Below, piece by piece: positions 8,227 through 18,719 of a stretch of DNA of 64,000 nucleotides (within the stretch, counting starts at the first letter, position 1; each line of letters starts with the position of its first letter). Under the pieces are notes generated by a model. That model was given only the letters and a program-made list of their open reading frames with translations. It did not search any database and was not told the origin of the DNA. The translations under genes were made by a program, and so were the position numbers. The stretch is from the NCBI RefSeq assembly GCF_902706285.1, contig NZ_CACSKD010000001.1, positions 124,001 through 188,000 of the forward strand, written 5' to 3'. Source of the DNA: Rhizobium sp. 18055. Its GTDB lineage: Bacteria > Pseudomonadota > Alphaproteobacteria > Rhizobiales > Rhizobiaceae.

Positions 8227-8348
8227 GACCGCTTGTTCTCCTCTTTGGCGCAGCGCATCTTTCTTTTCCAGAGATACGCCCAAAATTCCACTTGTCACCT
8301 GTTTATTATGTATATACATGTTGAGACATAAGGAAAGGCGCAAAGCTG
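8227..8348. promoter_or_regulatory. hutF/hutI divergent promoter region with HutC operator
   Basis: This 122-bp intergenic region holds the perfect 12-bp palindrome ATGTATATACAT (8308-8319), 30 bp before the hutI ATG. It contains TGTA-N2-TACA, the core reported for HutC sites in Pseudomonas. Its position would block both the hutI and hutF promoters. An AAGGAAAGG ribosome site for hutI lies at about 8330-8338. Confidence 0.7.
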
Positions 8349-9611
8349 ATGACCGGGAACAATTTTTCAGGCGATGAGGCCTCCGTGCAGGAGCACCCGC
8401 ACCTCTGGCGCAACGCCCGCCTGGCAACGCTCGACCCTGCAAGACAGGGCCTCGGCATCGTCGAGAAGGGTGCCATCGTCGTCGAGAACGGCCGCATCAC
8501 CTTTGTTGGCCCGGAAAGCGAAGTACCGGTGCTGGCGATCGAGCGGGCCGAGATCACCGACCTGGAAGGCCGCTGGGTCACCCCCGGCCTCGTCGATTGC
8601 CACACCCACATCGTCTACGGCGGCAACCGCGCCCGCGAGTTCGAAATGCGCCTTGAGGGCGCAACCTACGAGGAAGTGGCGCGCGCCGGCGGCGGCATCG
8701 TTTCCTCGGTCAAGGCCACCAATGCGCTCTCCGTCGATGGGCTGGTGGCGGCCTCGCTGCCGCGCCTTGACACGCTGCTGTCGGAAGGCATGACGACGAT
8801 CGAGATCAAGTCGGGCTACGGTCTCAACATTGACGCCGAGCTGAAGATGCTGCGCGCCGCCCGCCAGCTCGGCCGCATCCGCCCTGTGCGGGTGGTCACC
8901 ACTTATCTCGGTGCCCATGCGACGCCGGTCGAATACAAGGGGCGCAACGGCGACTACATCACCGATGTCGTGCTGCCCGGCCTCGAACAGGCGCATGCCG
9001 AAGGTCTCGTCGATGCCGTCGACGGTTTCTGCGAGGGCATCGCGTTCTCGACAGACGAGATCGCCCGCGTCTTCGACAAGGCACAACGGCTGGGATTGCC
9101 GGTCAAGCTGCATGCCGAGCAACTGTCGAACCTTGGCGGCGCAAAGCTTGCAGCTTCCTATCTGGCCCTGTCGGCCGATCATCTCGAATATCTCACCGCC
9201 GAAGACGCGGCGATCATGGCGGCGGCCGGCACCGTGGCCGTGCTGTTGCCGGGTGCCTTCTATGCCATCAACGAAAAGCAGAAGCCGCCGGTGAAAGCCT
9301 TGCGCGCTGCCGGTGCCCACATCGCGATTGCCACCGACTGCAACCCCGGCACCTCGCCGCTGACCTCGCTGCTCCTGACGATGAACATGTCGGCAACGCT
9401 GTTTGGCCTCACCGTCGAGGAATGCATTGCCGGCGTCACCCGCCAGGGCGCCCGCGCGCTCGGCCTGCTCGACGAAACCGGCACGCTGGAAACCGGCAAG
9501 TCCGCCGATTTCGCCATCTGGAACGTCGATAGCCTCGCCGAGCTGGTCTACCGCATCGGCTTCAACCCACTTCATGCACACGTCTTCAAGGGCGAAAGGA
9601 TCGACCGTTGA
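8349..9611 (+). CDS. hutI: Imidazolonepropionase HutI
   Basis: A 420-aa zinc amidohydrolase that opens 4-imidazolone-5-propionate to N-formimino-L-glutamate (third step). Landmarks: the metal site [14 protein letters not shown], the substrate-binding ARAGGGI segment, [16 protein letters not shown] and [10 protein letters not shown] near the end of the barrel. The length is normal for the family. An AAGGAAAGG ribosome site precedes the ATG at about 10 bp. It is the first gene of the rightward hut unit. Its stop overlaps the TTG start of hutH by four bases, so the two are translationally coupled. Confidence 0.96.
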   Translation: MTGNNFSGDEASVQEHPHLWRNARLATLDPARQGLGIVEKGAIVVENGRITFVGPESEVPVLAIERAEITDLEGRWVTPGLVDCHTHIVYGGNRAREFEMRLEGATYEEVARAGGGIVSSVKATNALSVDGLVAASLPRLDTLLSEGMTTIEIKSGYGLNIDAELKMLRAARQLGRIRPVRVVTTYLGAHATPVEYKGRNGDYITDVVLPGLEQAHAEGLVDAVDGFCEGIAFSTDEIARVFDKAQRLGLPVKLHAEQLSNLGGAKLAASYLALSADHLEYLTAEDAAIMAAAGTVAVLLPGAFYAINEKQKPPVKALRAAGAHIAIATDCNPGTSPLTSLLLTMNMSATLFGLTVEECIAGVTRQGARALGLLDETGTLETGKSADFAIWNVDSLAELVYRIGFNPLHAHVFKGERIDR

Positions 9612-11143
9612 CCATTACCCTTCACCCAGGCTCCGTCTCGCTCAAGGATCTGGAAGCGATCTACTGGACCGGCGAACCGGCCACGCTCGACCGCTCCTTC
9701 GATGCCGGCATATCAAGGGCCGCCGCCCGCATCGCCGAGATCGCTGCCGGCAATGCACCGGTCTACGGCATCAACACCGGCTTCGGAAAGCTCGCCTCGA
9801 TCAAGATCGACAGCGCCGATGTCGCGACCCTGCAACGCAACCTGATCCTGTCGCATTGCTGCGGCGTCGGTGCGCCGCTGGCTGAAAACATCGTCCGCCT
9901 GATCATGTCGCTGAAGCTGGTCTCGCTCGGCCGCGGCGCCTCGGGCGTCCGGCTCGATCTGGTGCGGCTGATCGAGGGCATGCTCGAAAAGGGCGTCATC
10001 CCGGTGATCCCTGAAAAGGGCTCGGTCGGCGCCTCCGGCGATCTGGCACCGCTGGCCCATATGGCTGCCGTGATGATGGGCGAAGCCGAAGCCTTTTATG
10101 CCGGCGAACGCCTGTTGGGTGCCGCAGCCCTGGAAAAGGCCGGCCTCACCCCCGTCATTCTCGCCGCCAAGGAGGGCCTCGCCCTCATCAATGGCACCCA
10201 GACCTCGACCGCGCTGGCACTCGCCGGCCTGTTCCGCGCCCACCGCGCCGCCCAGGCAGCGCTGATCACCGGCGCCATGTCGACCGATGCGGCGATGGGC
10301 TCGTCCGCACCCTTCCACCCCGATATTCACACCCTGCGAGGCCACAAGGGCCAGATCGATACGGCAGCAGCGCTTCGCGCCCTGCTCGACAACTCCGTCA
10401 TCCGCCAGAGCCACATCGAAGGCGACGAGCGCGTGCAGGACCCTTATTGCATCCGCTGCCAGCCGCAGGTCGATGGCGCCTGCCTCGATCTGCTGCGCTC
10501 GGTGTCGCGCACGCTCGAAATCGAAGCCAACGCCGTCACCGACAATCCGCTTGTTCTCTCCGACAACTCGGTCGTCTCGGGCGGTAACTTCCATGCCGAG
10601 CCGGTGGCCTTTGCCGCCGACCAGATCGCCATTGCCGTTTGCGAAATCGGCGCCATCGCCCAGCGCCGCATCGCGCTGCTGGTCGATCCGGCCCTATCGT
10701 ATGGCCTGCCAGCGTTCCTCGCCAAGAAGCCCGGCCTCAACTCCGGCCTGATGATCGCCGAGGTCACCTCGGCGGCGCTGATGTCGGAAAACAAGCAGAT
10801 GTCGCACCCGGCCTCGGTCGATTCGACGCCGACCTCGGCCAACCAGGAAGACCACGTTTCGATGGCTTGCCACGGCGCCCGCCGCCTGCTGCAGATGACC
10901 GACAACCTGTTCGCCATCATCGGCATCGAGGCGCTGACCGCCGCCCAGGGCGTCGAGTTCCGCGCGCCGCTGGCGACGAGCCCCGAATTGCAGAGCGCCA
11001 TTGCCGCGATCCGCGGTGTCGTGGCGACGCTGGAGGTCGATCGCTACATGGCCAATGATCTGCAGGCGGCCAGCGATCTGGTCGCGACAGGGGCGCTGAA
11101 TGCGTCGGTGTCTTCGGGCATCCTGCCGGCTCTGGAGGGCTGA
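9608..11143 (+). CDS. hutH: Histidine ammonia-lyase HutH
   Basis: A 511-aa enzyme that removes ammonia from L-histidine to give trans-urocanate, the first step. The MIO prosthetic group is formed from A142-S143-G144 within [15 protein letters not shown], and the YGINTGFG loop with its catalytic Tyr is present near 53-60. Family length and motifs are complete ([24 protein letters not shown]-like HPASVDS, QEDHVSM). The start is a TTG inside the hutI stop (TTGA), so expression depends on hutI translation. A RIME-type element separates it from hutG. Confidence 0.96.
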   Translation: MTITLHPGSVSLKDLEAIYWTGEPATLDRSFDAGISRAAARIAEIAAGNAPVYGINTGFGKLASIKIDSADVATLQRNLILSHCCGVGAPLAENIVRLIMSLKLVSLGRGASGVRLDLVRLIEGMLEKGVIPVIPEKGSVGASGDLAPLAHMAAVMMGEAEAFYAGERLLGAAALEKAGLTPVILAAKEGLALINGTQTSTALALAGLFRAHRAAQAALITGAMSTDAAMGSSAPFHPDIHTLRGHKGQIDTAAALRALLDNSVIRQSHIEGDERVQDPYCIRCQPQVDGACLDLLRSVSRTLEIEANAVTDNPLVLSDNSVVSGGNFHAEPVAFAADQIAIAVCEIGAIAQRRIALLVDPALSYGLPAFLAKKPGLNSGLMIAEVTSAALMSENKQMSHPASVDSTPTSANQEDHVSMACHGARRLLQMTDNLFAIIGIEALTAAQGVEFRAPLATSPELQSAIAAIRGVVATLEVDRYMANDLQAASDLVATGALNASVSSGILPALEG

Positions 11144-11166
11144 CCGCCATGATGTCGTTCGTGGCG

Positions 11167-11312
11167 CCCCCCTCTGCCCTGCCGGGCATCTCCCCCACGG
11201 GTGGGGAGATCGGGTGGGCGAAATCACTCGATTCTGCGTCTGCTATCTTGCGGGAAACCAACCACCTGCAGATCTCCCCCCTCGGGGAGATGTCCGGCAG
11301 GACAGAGGGGGG
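11167..11312. repeat. RIME-type palindromic intergenic element, copy 2, between hutH and hutG
   Basis: About 146 bp with the same inverted arms as the copy at 5857-6001: left starts CCCCCCTCTGCCCTGCCGG, right ends CCGGCAGGACAGAGGGGGG. Each arm has an inner CATCTCCCCC/GGGGAGATG hairpin. It occupies nearly all of the hutH-hutG gap and would be transcribed as part of the hut mRNA, where it must fold strongly. Confidence 0.82.
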
Positions 11313-11342
11313 TAGCCCCGCAACCAACGGAGCATCCAGCCA

Positions 11343-12149
11343 ATGACCACCCACGAAACCCGCCAGGGCAACTCGCCCGTCATCCTCGGCTTCCCCCACA
11401 CCGGCACCGACGTGCCGGCCGCCATCTGGGACCGGCTGAACGACAACGGCAAGCTGCTGGCCGACACCGACTGGCACATCCACAATCTCTATGACGGCCT
11501 GCTCGACGGCATCACCACCGTGCGCGCCACCTTCCACCGCTACGTCATCGACGCCAACCGCGATCCAGCAGGCATGAGCCTGTACCCCGGCCAGAACACC
11601 ACCGGCCTTGTTCCGGAGACCGATTTCGACGGGAAATCGATCTGGAAGGACGCCCAGGCGCCCGACGAGACCGACACCGCCGAGCGGCTACGCGATTTCC
11701 ACGCTCCCTATCATCAGGCGCTCGCCGCCGAGATCGCGCGCGTCAAGGCGATCCACGGCGTCGCGATCCTCTACGATTGCCACTCGATCCGCTCGCACAT
11801 CCCGTTTCTGTTCGACGGCAAGCTGCCGGATTTCAATGTCGGCACCGACGTGGGCAGGACCTGCAACAGTGCCATCGAACAGGCGACCGTTGCCGTGACC
11901 TCGACGGCTGCTGGCTATGACAGCATCCTCAACGGCCGCTTCAAGGGCGGCTGGACCACCCGCCACTACGGCAAGCCGGAAACCGGCGTCCACGCCATCC
12001 AGATGGAACTGGCGCAATCGACGCATCTGGCCACCGAGGCGCCCCCCTTTGCCTACGACCCAGCCAAGGCCGAGCGCCTTCGCGTGCACCTGAAAGACAT
12101 TCTGGTGCGTCTCGCCGAGATCGCCCCAAGCTTGAAACGTTCAGCCTGA
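11343..12149 (+). CDS. hutG: N-formylglutamate deformylase HutG
   Basis: A 268-aa N-formylglutamate amidohydrolase (FGase family), which splits N-formyl-L-glutamate into glutamate and formate, the last step. Recognised segments: ILGFPHTGTDVP at the start, DTDWHIHNLYDG, the ANRDPAG substrate loop, HAPYHQALAAEI, YDCHSIRSHIPFLFDG, and the C-terminal ETGVHAIQMELAQSTHL. Its presence, with HutF, defines the five-step route. It lies 30 bp after the RIME element. Its stop codon is embedded in a 14-bp tandem repeat. Confidence 0.93.
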   Translation: MTTHETRQGNSPVILGFPHTGTDVPAAIWDRLNDNGKLLADTDWHIHNLYDGLLDGITTVRATFHRYVIDANRDPAGMSLYPGQNTTGLVPETDFDGKSIWKDAQAPDETDTAERLRDFHAPYHQALAAEIARVKAIHGVAILYDCHSIRSHIPFLFDGKLPDFNVGTDVGRTCNSAIEQATVAVTSTAAGYDSILNGRFKGGWTTRHYGKPETGVHAIQMELAQSTHLATEAPPFAYDPAKAERLRVHLKDILVRLAEIAPSLKRSA

Positions 12150-12171
12150 AACGTTGAGCCTGAAACGATAA
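12130..12171 (+). repeat. Three tandem 14-bp repeats across the hutG stop codon
   Basis: GCTTGAAACGTTCA, GCCTGAAACGTTGA and GCCTGAAACGATAA follow each other without spacing. The hutG TGA (12147-12149) is inside the second unit; the first unit encodes the last residues of HutG. The array ends about 20 bp before the hutU ribosome site. Confidence 0.8.
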
Positions 12172-12200
12172 GCCTTCCAACCCAGATCAGGGGAACCGCA

Positions 12201-13889
<1,689 letters not shown>

Positions 13890-13892
13890 GCG

Positions 13893-14276
13893 CTACATCA
13901 GCCGGATAGGGCCACCGTATTTTGCGATGGCCCTATCCACTGTCAGGAGAACCAAGCCCTCGGTAAAAGCCTGTGCGACGAGGAGACGATCGAACGGGTC
14001 GCCGTGAATAGTCGGGAGATTTTCGACCGCAACGGCATGTTCGCCGGTTACCAGCAGTTCATTGAACCGGTTATCGAGCAGGAACCGTCGCAACAGACCG
14101 GACGTGATGTCGAAGTTGGGGCGTCGCCTGACTTTGATGGCAATTTCCCAGATGCTGGCGACTGAAAAAAACAACTCGTTTTCATCGTCCTCGACGAGCG
14201 TGATAAAGTCTTTGGGTAGCCGCCGGGACCCTTCGGCCGTCCAGAGCAGAAAATGCGTATCGAGGAGAAACTTCAT
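13893..14276 (-). CDS. PIN-domain toxin, VapC family
   Basis: A 127-aa PIN-fold ribonuclease toxin. The acidic metal-binding residues are at the usual places: D6 (FLLDTHFLLW), E44 (SIWEIAIK), D96 (GDPFDRLLVAQA) and D114 (TVDRAIAKY). Toxins of this family cut tRNA or rRNA when not held by the antitoxin. The start overlaps the stop of the antitoxin gene by four bases (14273-14276), the usual coupled order. It converges on hutU, three bases from its stop. Confidence 0.92.
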   Translation of the reverse strand: MKFLLDTHFLLWTAEGSRRLPKDFITLVEDDENELFFSVASIWEIAIKVRRRPNFDITSGLLRRFLLDNRFNELLVTGEHAVAVENLPTIHGDPFDRLLVAQAFTEGLVLLTVDRAIAKYGGPIRLM

Positions 14277-14539
14277 CGGTCTTTGAATTTATCGGGGTTG
14301 CCGTAAAACATCTCCTCGATCTCTTCAGCCATCATCGTGTCGAAATCGTCAGGCGTCGTGAACATCCCCTTCATGAAGCCGATGCGACTTTTTTTAGGAG
14401 CGGTTTCCGGTTGGTCTATCGGCACCACTTTGCCAATCGGCTTACCGGCCTTGGCGATGATGAAAGATTCGCCATTGGCGACTTTTTCCATCAGACGCGA
14501 CAGATGGGTCTTTGCCTCATGTATGTTCACAACTTCCAT
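14273..14539 (-). CDS. Phd/YefM-family antitoxin
   Basis: An 88-aa antitoxin. The N-terminal half is the Phd/YefM DNA-binding domain (VVNIHEAKTHLSRLMEKV, then GESFIIAKAGKPIGKVVP). The C-terminal half, rich in Met, Phe and acidic residues (DDFDTMMAEEIEEMF), would wrap the toxin. It precedes and overlaps the PIN toxin gene. Its own operator is probably the repeat array 15-45 bp upstream, giving autoregulation. Confidence 0.92.
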   Translation of the reverse strand: MEVVNIHEAKTHLSRLMEKVANGESFIIAKAGKPIGKVVPIDQPETAPKKSRIGFMKGMFTTPDDFDTMMAEEIEEMFYGNPDKFKDR

Positions 14540-14553
14540 GACCGGCCTCCCTT

Positions 14554-14587
14554 GGACTTAGTCCACTAAACTTAGTCCACTCAGTCC
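14554..14587. promoter_or_regulatory. Operator repeats for the toxin-antitoxin pair
   Basis: ACTTAGTCCACT occurs twice with exactly 14-bp spacing (14556-14567 and 14570-14581). The first copy extends to the palindrome GGACT-T-AGTCC (14554-14564), and a third partial half-site CAGTCC follows. The array lies between the divergent antitoxin and hutD genes, so antitoxin binding could also affect hutD. Confidence 0.65.
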
Positions 14588-14610
14588 AATTTGGCAATCC
14601 GAGATATGAG

Positions 14611-15201
14611 ATGACCCAAGCCACCATCCTCAAAGCCAGCACCTACCGCCGCATGCCCTGGAAAAACGGCGGCGGCGAAACGGTGGAGATCGCGATCTCG
14701 CCTGAAGGTGCGGCGCTGTCCGCATTCGACTGGCGCGTGAGCATGGCAACGGTCGCGACCGACGGTCCGTTCTCGATTTTTCCCGAAATCGACCGGACGC
14801 TCTCGATCCTTGATGGCAACGGCATGTCGCTTGCGATCGATGGCAGCGCACCGGTTCTGCTGATGCAGGACAGCGCACCCCTCGCCTTCCCCGCCGATGT
14901 GGCTGTCTCGGCAACACTGGCGGACGGGCCGATCACCGACCTCAACGTCATGACCCGCCGCACCGGCCTGCGGCACCATGTCGAGCGCGTGCGCATCCAT
15001 GGACGCACAGGCGTTGATGTCGATGCGCAGACCTGGCTGGTGCTTTGCCACGAGGGAAGCATCGCTTTGGATTGGGGTGAAGACAGGGCAGAACTGAACG
15101 AGGGCGACACACTGCTGCTCAAGGGTTCTGCGGGCGCGGCCGTTGCGCTGACCGGCGACGCGCTCTGCTATGTCATCGCGATCGATGGCGGCAAAGCTTG
15201 A
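14611..15201 (+). CDS. hutD: HutD/Ves family cupin protein
   Basis: A 196-aa protein of the HutD family (bicupin fold), linked to histidine utilization in several proteobacteria; in Pseudomonas it is reported to limit hut expression, possibly by binding urocanate or formylglutamate. Recognised features: the opening YRRMPWKNGGGETVEI, FDWRVSMATVATDGPFS, FPEIDRTLSILDG and the second cupin half with LNVMTRR. It sits on the same strand as hutU but is cut off from it by the toxin-antitoxin pair, whose operator lies in its promoter region. No clear separate promoter was seen. Confidence 0.88.
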   Translation: MTQATILKASTYRRMPWKNGGGETVEIAISPEGAALSAFDWRVSMATVATDGPFSIFPEIDRTLSILDGNGMSLAIDGSAPVLLMQDSAPLAFPADVAVSATLADGPITDLNVMTRRTGLRHHVERVRIHGRTGVDVDAQTWLVLCHEGSIALDWGEDRAELNEGDTLLLKGSAGAAVALTGDALCYVIAIDGGKA

Positions 15202-15346
15202 CGTCGCATCCCTCCCACAGCTGCGCGCACTTTGATGTTGGCGCATATACCGACTGAAACCGTAGAGCATTGCCGCAGCAGTCGCGGCACACTAGATTGA
15301 CGATCGCTATCCCAATTGTCTCGATATCAGGACTGGACCGGAGACC

Positions 15347-16789
15347 TTGGCACCCGACGACGTTTCCGCTCTTGCCGGCCAGGCAATCGTCCATCGCCGG
15401 CCGCTGGTTGCGATCATAGGTGGCGGTGTTTCCGGTGCCGCTGTGGCCTATCATCTGGCGCTCGCCCTGCCGGACAAGCCACCCGCCATCACCGTCTTCG
15501 AGCCGCGGCACGAGATCGGTCGGGGTCTCGCCTACGACACAGCGGACCCTGCGCATCGGATCAATGTTCCCGCGGGTCGCATGAGCCTGTTACCGGATCA
15601 GCTGGAAGACTTCCTGGAGTGGATCCGGAAAAATGATGCCATCGCCGATGATCCGGGTGCCCATCGCGCCGATGGAGTGCTTTTTCCGCAGCGTCAATTG
15701 TTTGGCCGGTATGTCGCTTCCGCGCTGCAGCCGCTGGTCGAGGCGGGTATAGTCAGGCACCGGCGGGCGCTGGTGACGGATGTCAGCCGCGACGGTACCT
15801 TCTGGCGCATATCCGACAGCCAGGGCGGCCAGACCTTTGCCGATTATCTGGTGATTGCCACCAGCCACCCCTCGCCGTCCACGCCCGGCAATCTGGCGGT
15901 GCTTTCAGGTCATCCAAGGTTCGTTGCGGATTCGACCAAACCGGCATCGCTCGATGTTATTCGTGCTGACGATCGGCTGCTGGTCGTCGGCAATGGACTG
16001 ACGGCCGCAGATGTCGTGGCCTCGCTTGCGCGCACCGGTCATCGCGGCGCGATCACCTCGATCTCGCGGCGCGGACTGAGGTCGCGGGGACACGCGCCTG
16101 TCCCGCAGGACCCCTTCGGCGCGTTCGAAACAGCGCCCGCTCACAGCGCCACGGATTTGCTGCGCAGCGTGCGTTATGCGATTGCGCAAGCCGAGCAATC
16201 AGGTCTGACATGGCATGCCGTGATCGATCAAGTGCGCGGCCACGGCCATGTGATCTGGCAGAACCTGCCGATCGCCGAGCGCCGCAGGCTCGTGCGCCAT
16301 CTTCGGCCGTTCTGGGATGCGCACCGCTTTCGCATCGCGCCGCAGGTCGAAGAGGTCCTGGATCAGGCAATTGCCGAGGGCCGCATGGAGGTGCTCGCCG
16401 CATCCGTTGCCAGCGTCAGACGCGAAGGCGACAATATCAATGTTGTCCTCCGGCGACGGCATGCAGGCACGGTGGAGCGGGTCTACGACGCCGTTGTCGT
16501 AACGACGGGGCCGGCGCATGGCGGCATTCTCGACAGCCAGCCATGGCTCGCAAGCCTGCGCAATCATGCGCATCTGCAGCTGGACCCGACCGGCCTCGGC
16601 ATCGCCTGCAACGAGCGCTCGGAAGCGATTGCCGGCGATGGCAAGGGTGACTCGACCCTGCTGATCTCCGGGCCTTTGGCCCGCGGCACATTCGGCGAGC
16701 TCATGGGATTGCCGCAGATCACCGAACATGCGGCCTTCGTCGCGGGCGAGCTTGCCCGCAAAGTCGAGAAAGCGCTGAAAAGCCGTTGA
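15347..16789 (+). CDS. FAD-NAD(P)-binding protein (YdhS-like)
   Basis: A 480-aa flavoprotein of the FAD_NAD-binding family (the HI0933/YdhS-like group of unknown substrate). The N-terminal Rossmann motif is VAIIGGGVSGAAVAYHLA. The GRGLAYDTADPAHRINVPAGRM segment (about 62-83) is the hallmark of the family. A second nucleotide-binding stretch LLVVGNGLTAADVVASLA lies near 208-225, followed by a SRRGL motif. The start used is a TTG with an ill-placed GGAG, so the true start could be a few codons away. It stands alone 145 bp after hutD; no link to histidine use is evident from its sequence. Confidence 0.85.
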   Translation: MAPDDVSALAGQAIVHRRPLVAIIGGGVSGAAVAYHLALALPDKPPAITVFEPRHEIGRGLAYDTADPAHRINVPAGRMSLLPDQLEDFLEWIRKNDAIADDPGAHRADGVLFPQRQLFGRYVASALQPLVEAGIVRHRRALVTDVSRDGTFWRISDSQGGQTFADYLVIATSHPSPSTPGNLAVLSGHPRFVADSTKPASLDVIRADDRLLVVGNGLTAADVVASLARTGHRGAITSISRRGLRSRGHAPVPQDPFGAFETAPAHSATDLLRSVRYAIAQAEQSGLTWHAVIDQVRGHGHVIWQNLPIAERRRLVRHLRPFWDAHRFRIAPQVEEVLDQAIAEGRMEVLAASVASVRREGDNINVVLRRRHAGTVERVYDAVVVTTGPAHGGILDSQPWLASLRNHAHLQLDPTGLGIACNERSEAIAGDGKGDSTLLISGPLARGTFGELMGLPQITEHAAFVAGELARKVEKALKSR

Positions 16790-16820
16790 TATCGCTTGGG
16801 GATTATCGCAAGCGCCGCGC

Positions 16821-17348
16821 TTAGCTGGCACCCTCGGCAAACGCTTCCAGCTCCGGATCGAAGTCGACCTCGACGACATTGTTGAAAACGGCAGTGGCGA
16901 GCATGATGCCGGCAAAGGCAACCAGATCGACCAGCGTCTTGGCATCGTAGCGCTGCTTCAGCTGTGCCCAGATCTCGGCCGGGATGGCATTGGAATCAGC
17001 AACGATGGCTTTCCCGAAAGCGTCGAGAAGCGCTTCCTCCTCGGACAGGACGAGCGCATCCGGATTGAAACCGTTGTTGATCAGCGCCCTGCGGAAAAAG
17101 GTGATTGCGATCTTCGATTTGCAGGCCTTGGAAATGGCATGCGAGAAAATCCAGATCGGCCGGTCGCTGATGCCTGCAAGTTCGGCCCTGAGCGTGAACC
17201 ACTCGGCGTAGATACGGTGTGCCGCCGGCGAATGCAGCAATGTCCGCTTCATGTTGGTCATTCGACCGCGGACCTTCACTTCCGCGTCATGGGCCGCCCG
17301 AATCTCGTCGGAGGCGGTATCGTAGTCGATCAGCGGAATATGGCTCAT
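16821..17348 (-). CDS. Carboxymuconolactone decarboxylase (CMD/AhpD-like) family protein
   Basis: A 175-aa helical protein of the CMD/AhpD superfamily. The central part resembles the CMD helix pair (YAEWFTLRAELAG, then a region with FSHAISKACKSKIAITFFRR). The AhpD redox motif CxxC is absent: only one Cys is present in ACKSK, so thiol peroxidase-coupled activity of the AhpD type is unlikely. The role is unknown. It is transcribed toward the FAD protein (convergent) and stands alone. Confidence 0.75.
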   Translation of the reverse strand: MSHIPLIDYDTASDEIRAAHDAEVKVRGRMTNMKRTLLHSPAAHRIYAEWFTLRAELAGISDRPIWIFSHAISKACKSKIAITFFRRALINNGFNPDALVLSEEEALLDAFGKAIVADSNAIPAEIWAQLKQRYDAKTLVDLVAFAGIMLATAVFNNVVEVDFDPELEAFAEGAS

Positions 17349-17506
17349 GTCTTATGCTCGTTGGATATGGGCGTGCCAAGCTGTTGCCAGAAAAACCGGC
17401 AGACGGATCATCTGAATAGCATGACTGTTATCGCAAAGGAGTGCCGCTTGAAAAGACGATACGAGCCGCTTTCAGGCCGCGGACCGACCGGGCATCGGAG
17501 CGAGCG

Positions 17507-18538
17507 CTATGCCGCGTGTATCTTGGTTGCGAACGACGGCTGGGCAAGACTGAAACGGTTCCGGCCTCCGCTCTTGGCCGCGTAAAGCGCCCCGTCTGCG
17601 GCGGCGAAAATATCCTTCGGTGCATTGTATCCTGCGGCGAGCGCCACGCCGACGGACCCGCCGATGCCGATCTGCTTGCCGTCATCATCGCAGGAGGCGG
17701 CAAGCGATTTGACAATGGCGTCAGCGATCCGGGCGGCATCGTCGTTCGATTGACAGTGGTGCAGGACCGCAAATTCATCACCGCCGATCCGAGCCACGAG
17801 TTCTGCGTCGCCAAGCGCTGCACGCAGGCAATTTGCCGCGGCCTGCAGACACTGGTCGCCGGCCTGGTGGCCGAGCCGGTCGTTGACCTGCTTGAAACCA
17901 TCGAGATCGATCAGGAACAGCGCCACTGCCTGCTTAGAGATATCCGCTTCGCACAGTGCATCGAATTTGGATTGGAACTGAACCCGGTTGGGCAGGCCGG
18001 TCAGCACGTCGAACTCGGCGAGGTAGCGGATCTCGTCGAAAAGCTTCTTCTCGGCTGTGATGTCCTGCTTCATCCCGAATATCCGCACCGGCACATCATC
18101 CTCGCATTCGACAGTGGCGGTGATGCGGATCCAGCGATGGTTGCCCTTGCCGGTGACGATCTCGGCGTCTAGGCTGAAGCCTGTGTGGTCCTTGATGGCG
18201 CGGTTGCGTGCCATCGTCAGTTGGGCCAGTGATTTTTCGGAATAGAGTTTGACGATCTCTTCGCGGTTCAGCGGGTGGCCGAGCGGTAGGTCGAACAACT
18301 CGTAGACCATATCGGTCCAGGCCAGCTTCTCGTCATTCAGGCTGCATTCCCACACGCCGATGCGGGCAGCGCGGGATGAGTGGTCGAACAGCTTTTTCAG
18401 ATGGGTGAGTTCGGCAGAGGTGTCGAAAGATGGTGGCGCGTCGGGTTCATGAACAACAGGTCCGCGCGGTCGGTAAGAACGGCCACTTCGTTTTCGTGCA
18501 AACCGTGACGTGACTTCGTGGACAATCGCTGAAAACAT
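17507..18538 (-). CDS. PAS-GGDEF diguanylate cyclase
   Basis: A 343-aa cytoplasmic protein with a PAS/PAC sensor domain (about 50-165, beginning ARIGVWECSLNDEKLAWTD and ending VRIFGMKQDITAEKK) and a GGDEF domain (about 170-330). The domain opens DVLTGLPNR at 177-185 and has an intact active site RIGGDEFAVL with GGDEF at 252-256, so it should make cyclic di-GMP. The inhibitory RxxD I-site, expected five residues before GGDEF, is replaced by GDAE, implying loss of that feedback. There is no membrane segment. The N-terminal 45 residues are basic and disordered-looking. No EAL domain. Confidence 0.92.
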   Translation of the reverse strand: MFSAIVHEVTSRFARKRSGRSYRPRGPVVHEPDAPPSFDTSAELTHLKKLFDHSSRAARIGVWECSLNDEKLAWTDMVYELFDLPLGHPLNREEIVKLYSEKSLAQLTMARNRAIKDHTGFSLDAEIVTGKGNHRWIRITATVECEDDVPVRIFGMKQDITAEKKLFDEIRYLAEFDVLTGLPNRVQFQSKFDALCEADISKQAVALFLIDLDGFKQVNDRLGHQAGDQCLQAAANCLRAALGDAELVARIGGDEFAVLHHCQSNDDAARIADAIVKSLAASCDDDGKQIGIGGSVGVALAAGYNAPKDIFAAADGALYAAKSGGRNRFSLAQPSFATKIHAA

Positions 18539-18719
18539 TTATCGACCCTGCATATTTCAGAAGGCATTCACGCCTTTGACTTTACATCTTCTTCAGCAAA
18601 GGTTGACGTTGTACTGCGCTATTCATTTTCCCACTAAATTATGATGGAAACAGATGATCATGCCTAAGAAACTCTAAACGCGCACAGCAGGCGAACAGCG
18701 ATTGCAGCAAGAGCCCCGC

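Noticed and set aside
16821..17348. AhpD-type peroxidase partner
   Set aside because: The redox CxxC motif is missing, so only the broader CMD-like assignment is kept.
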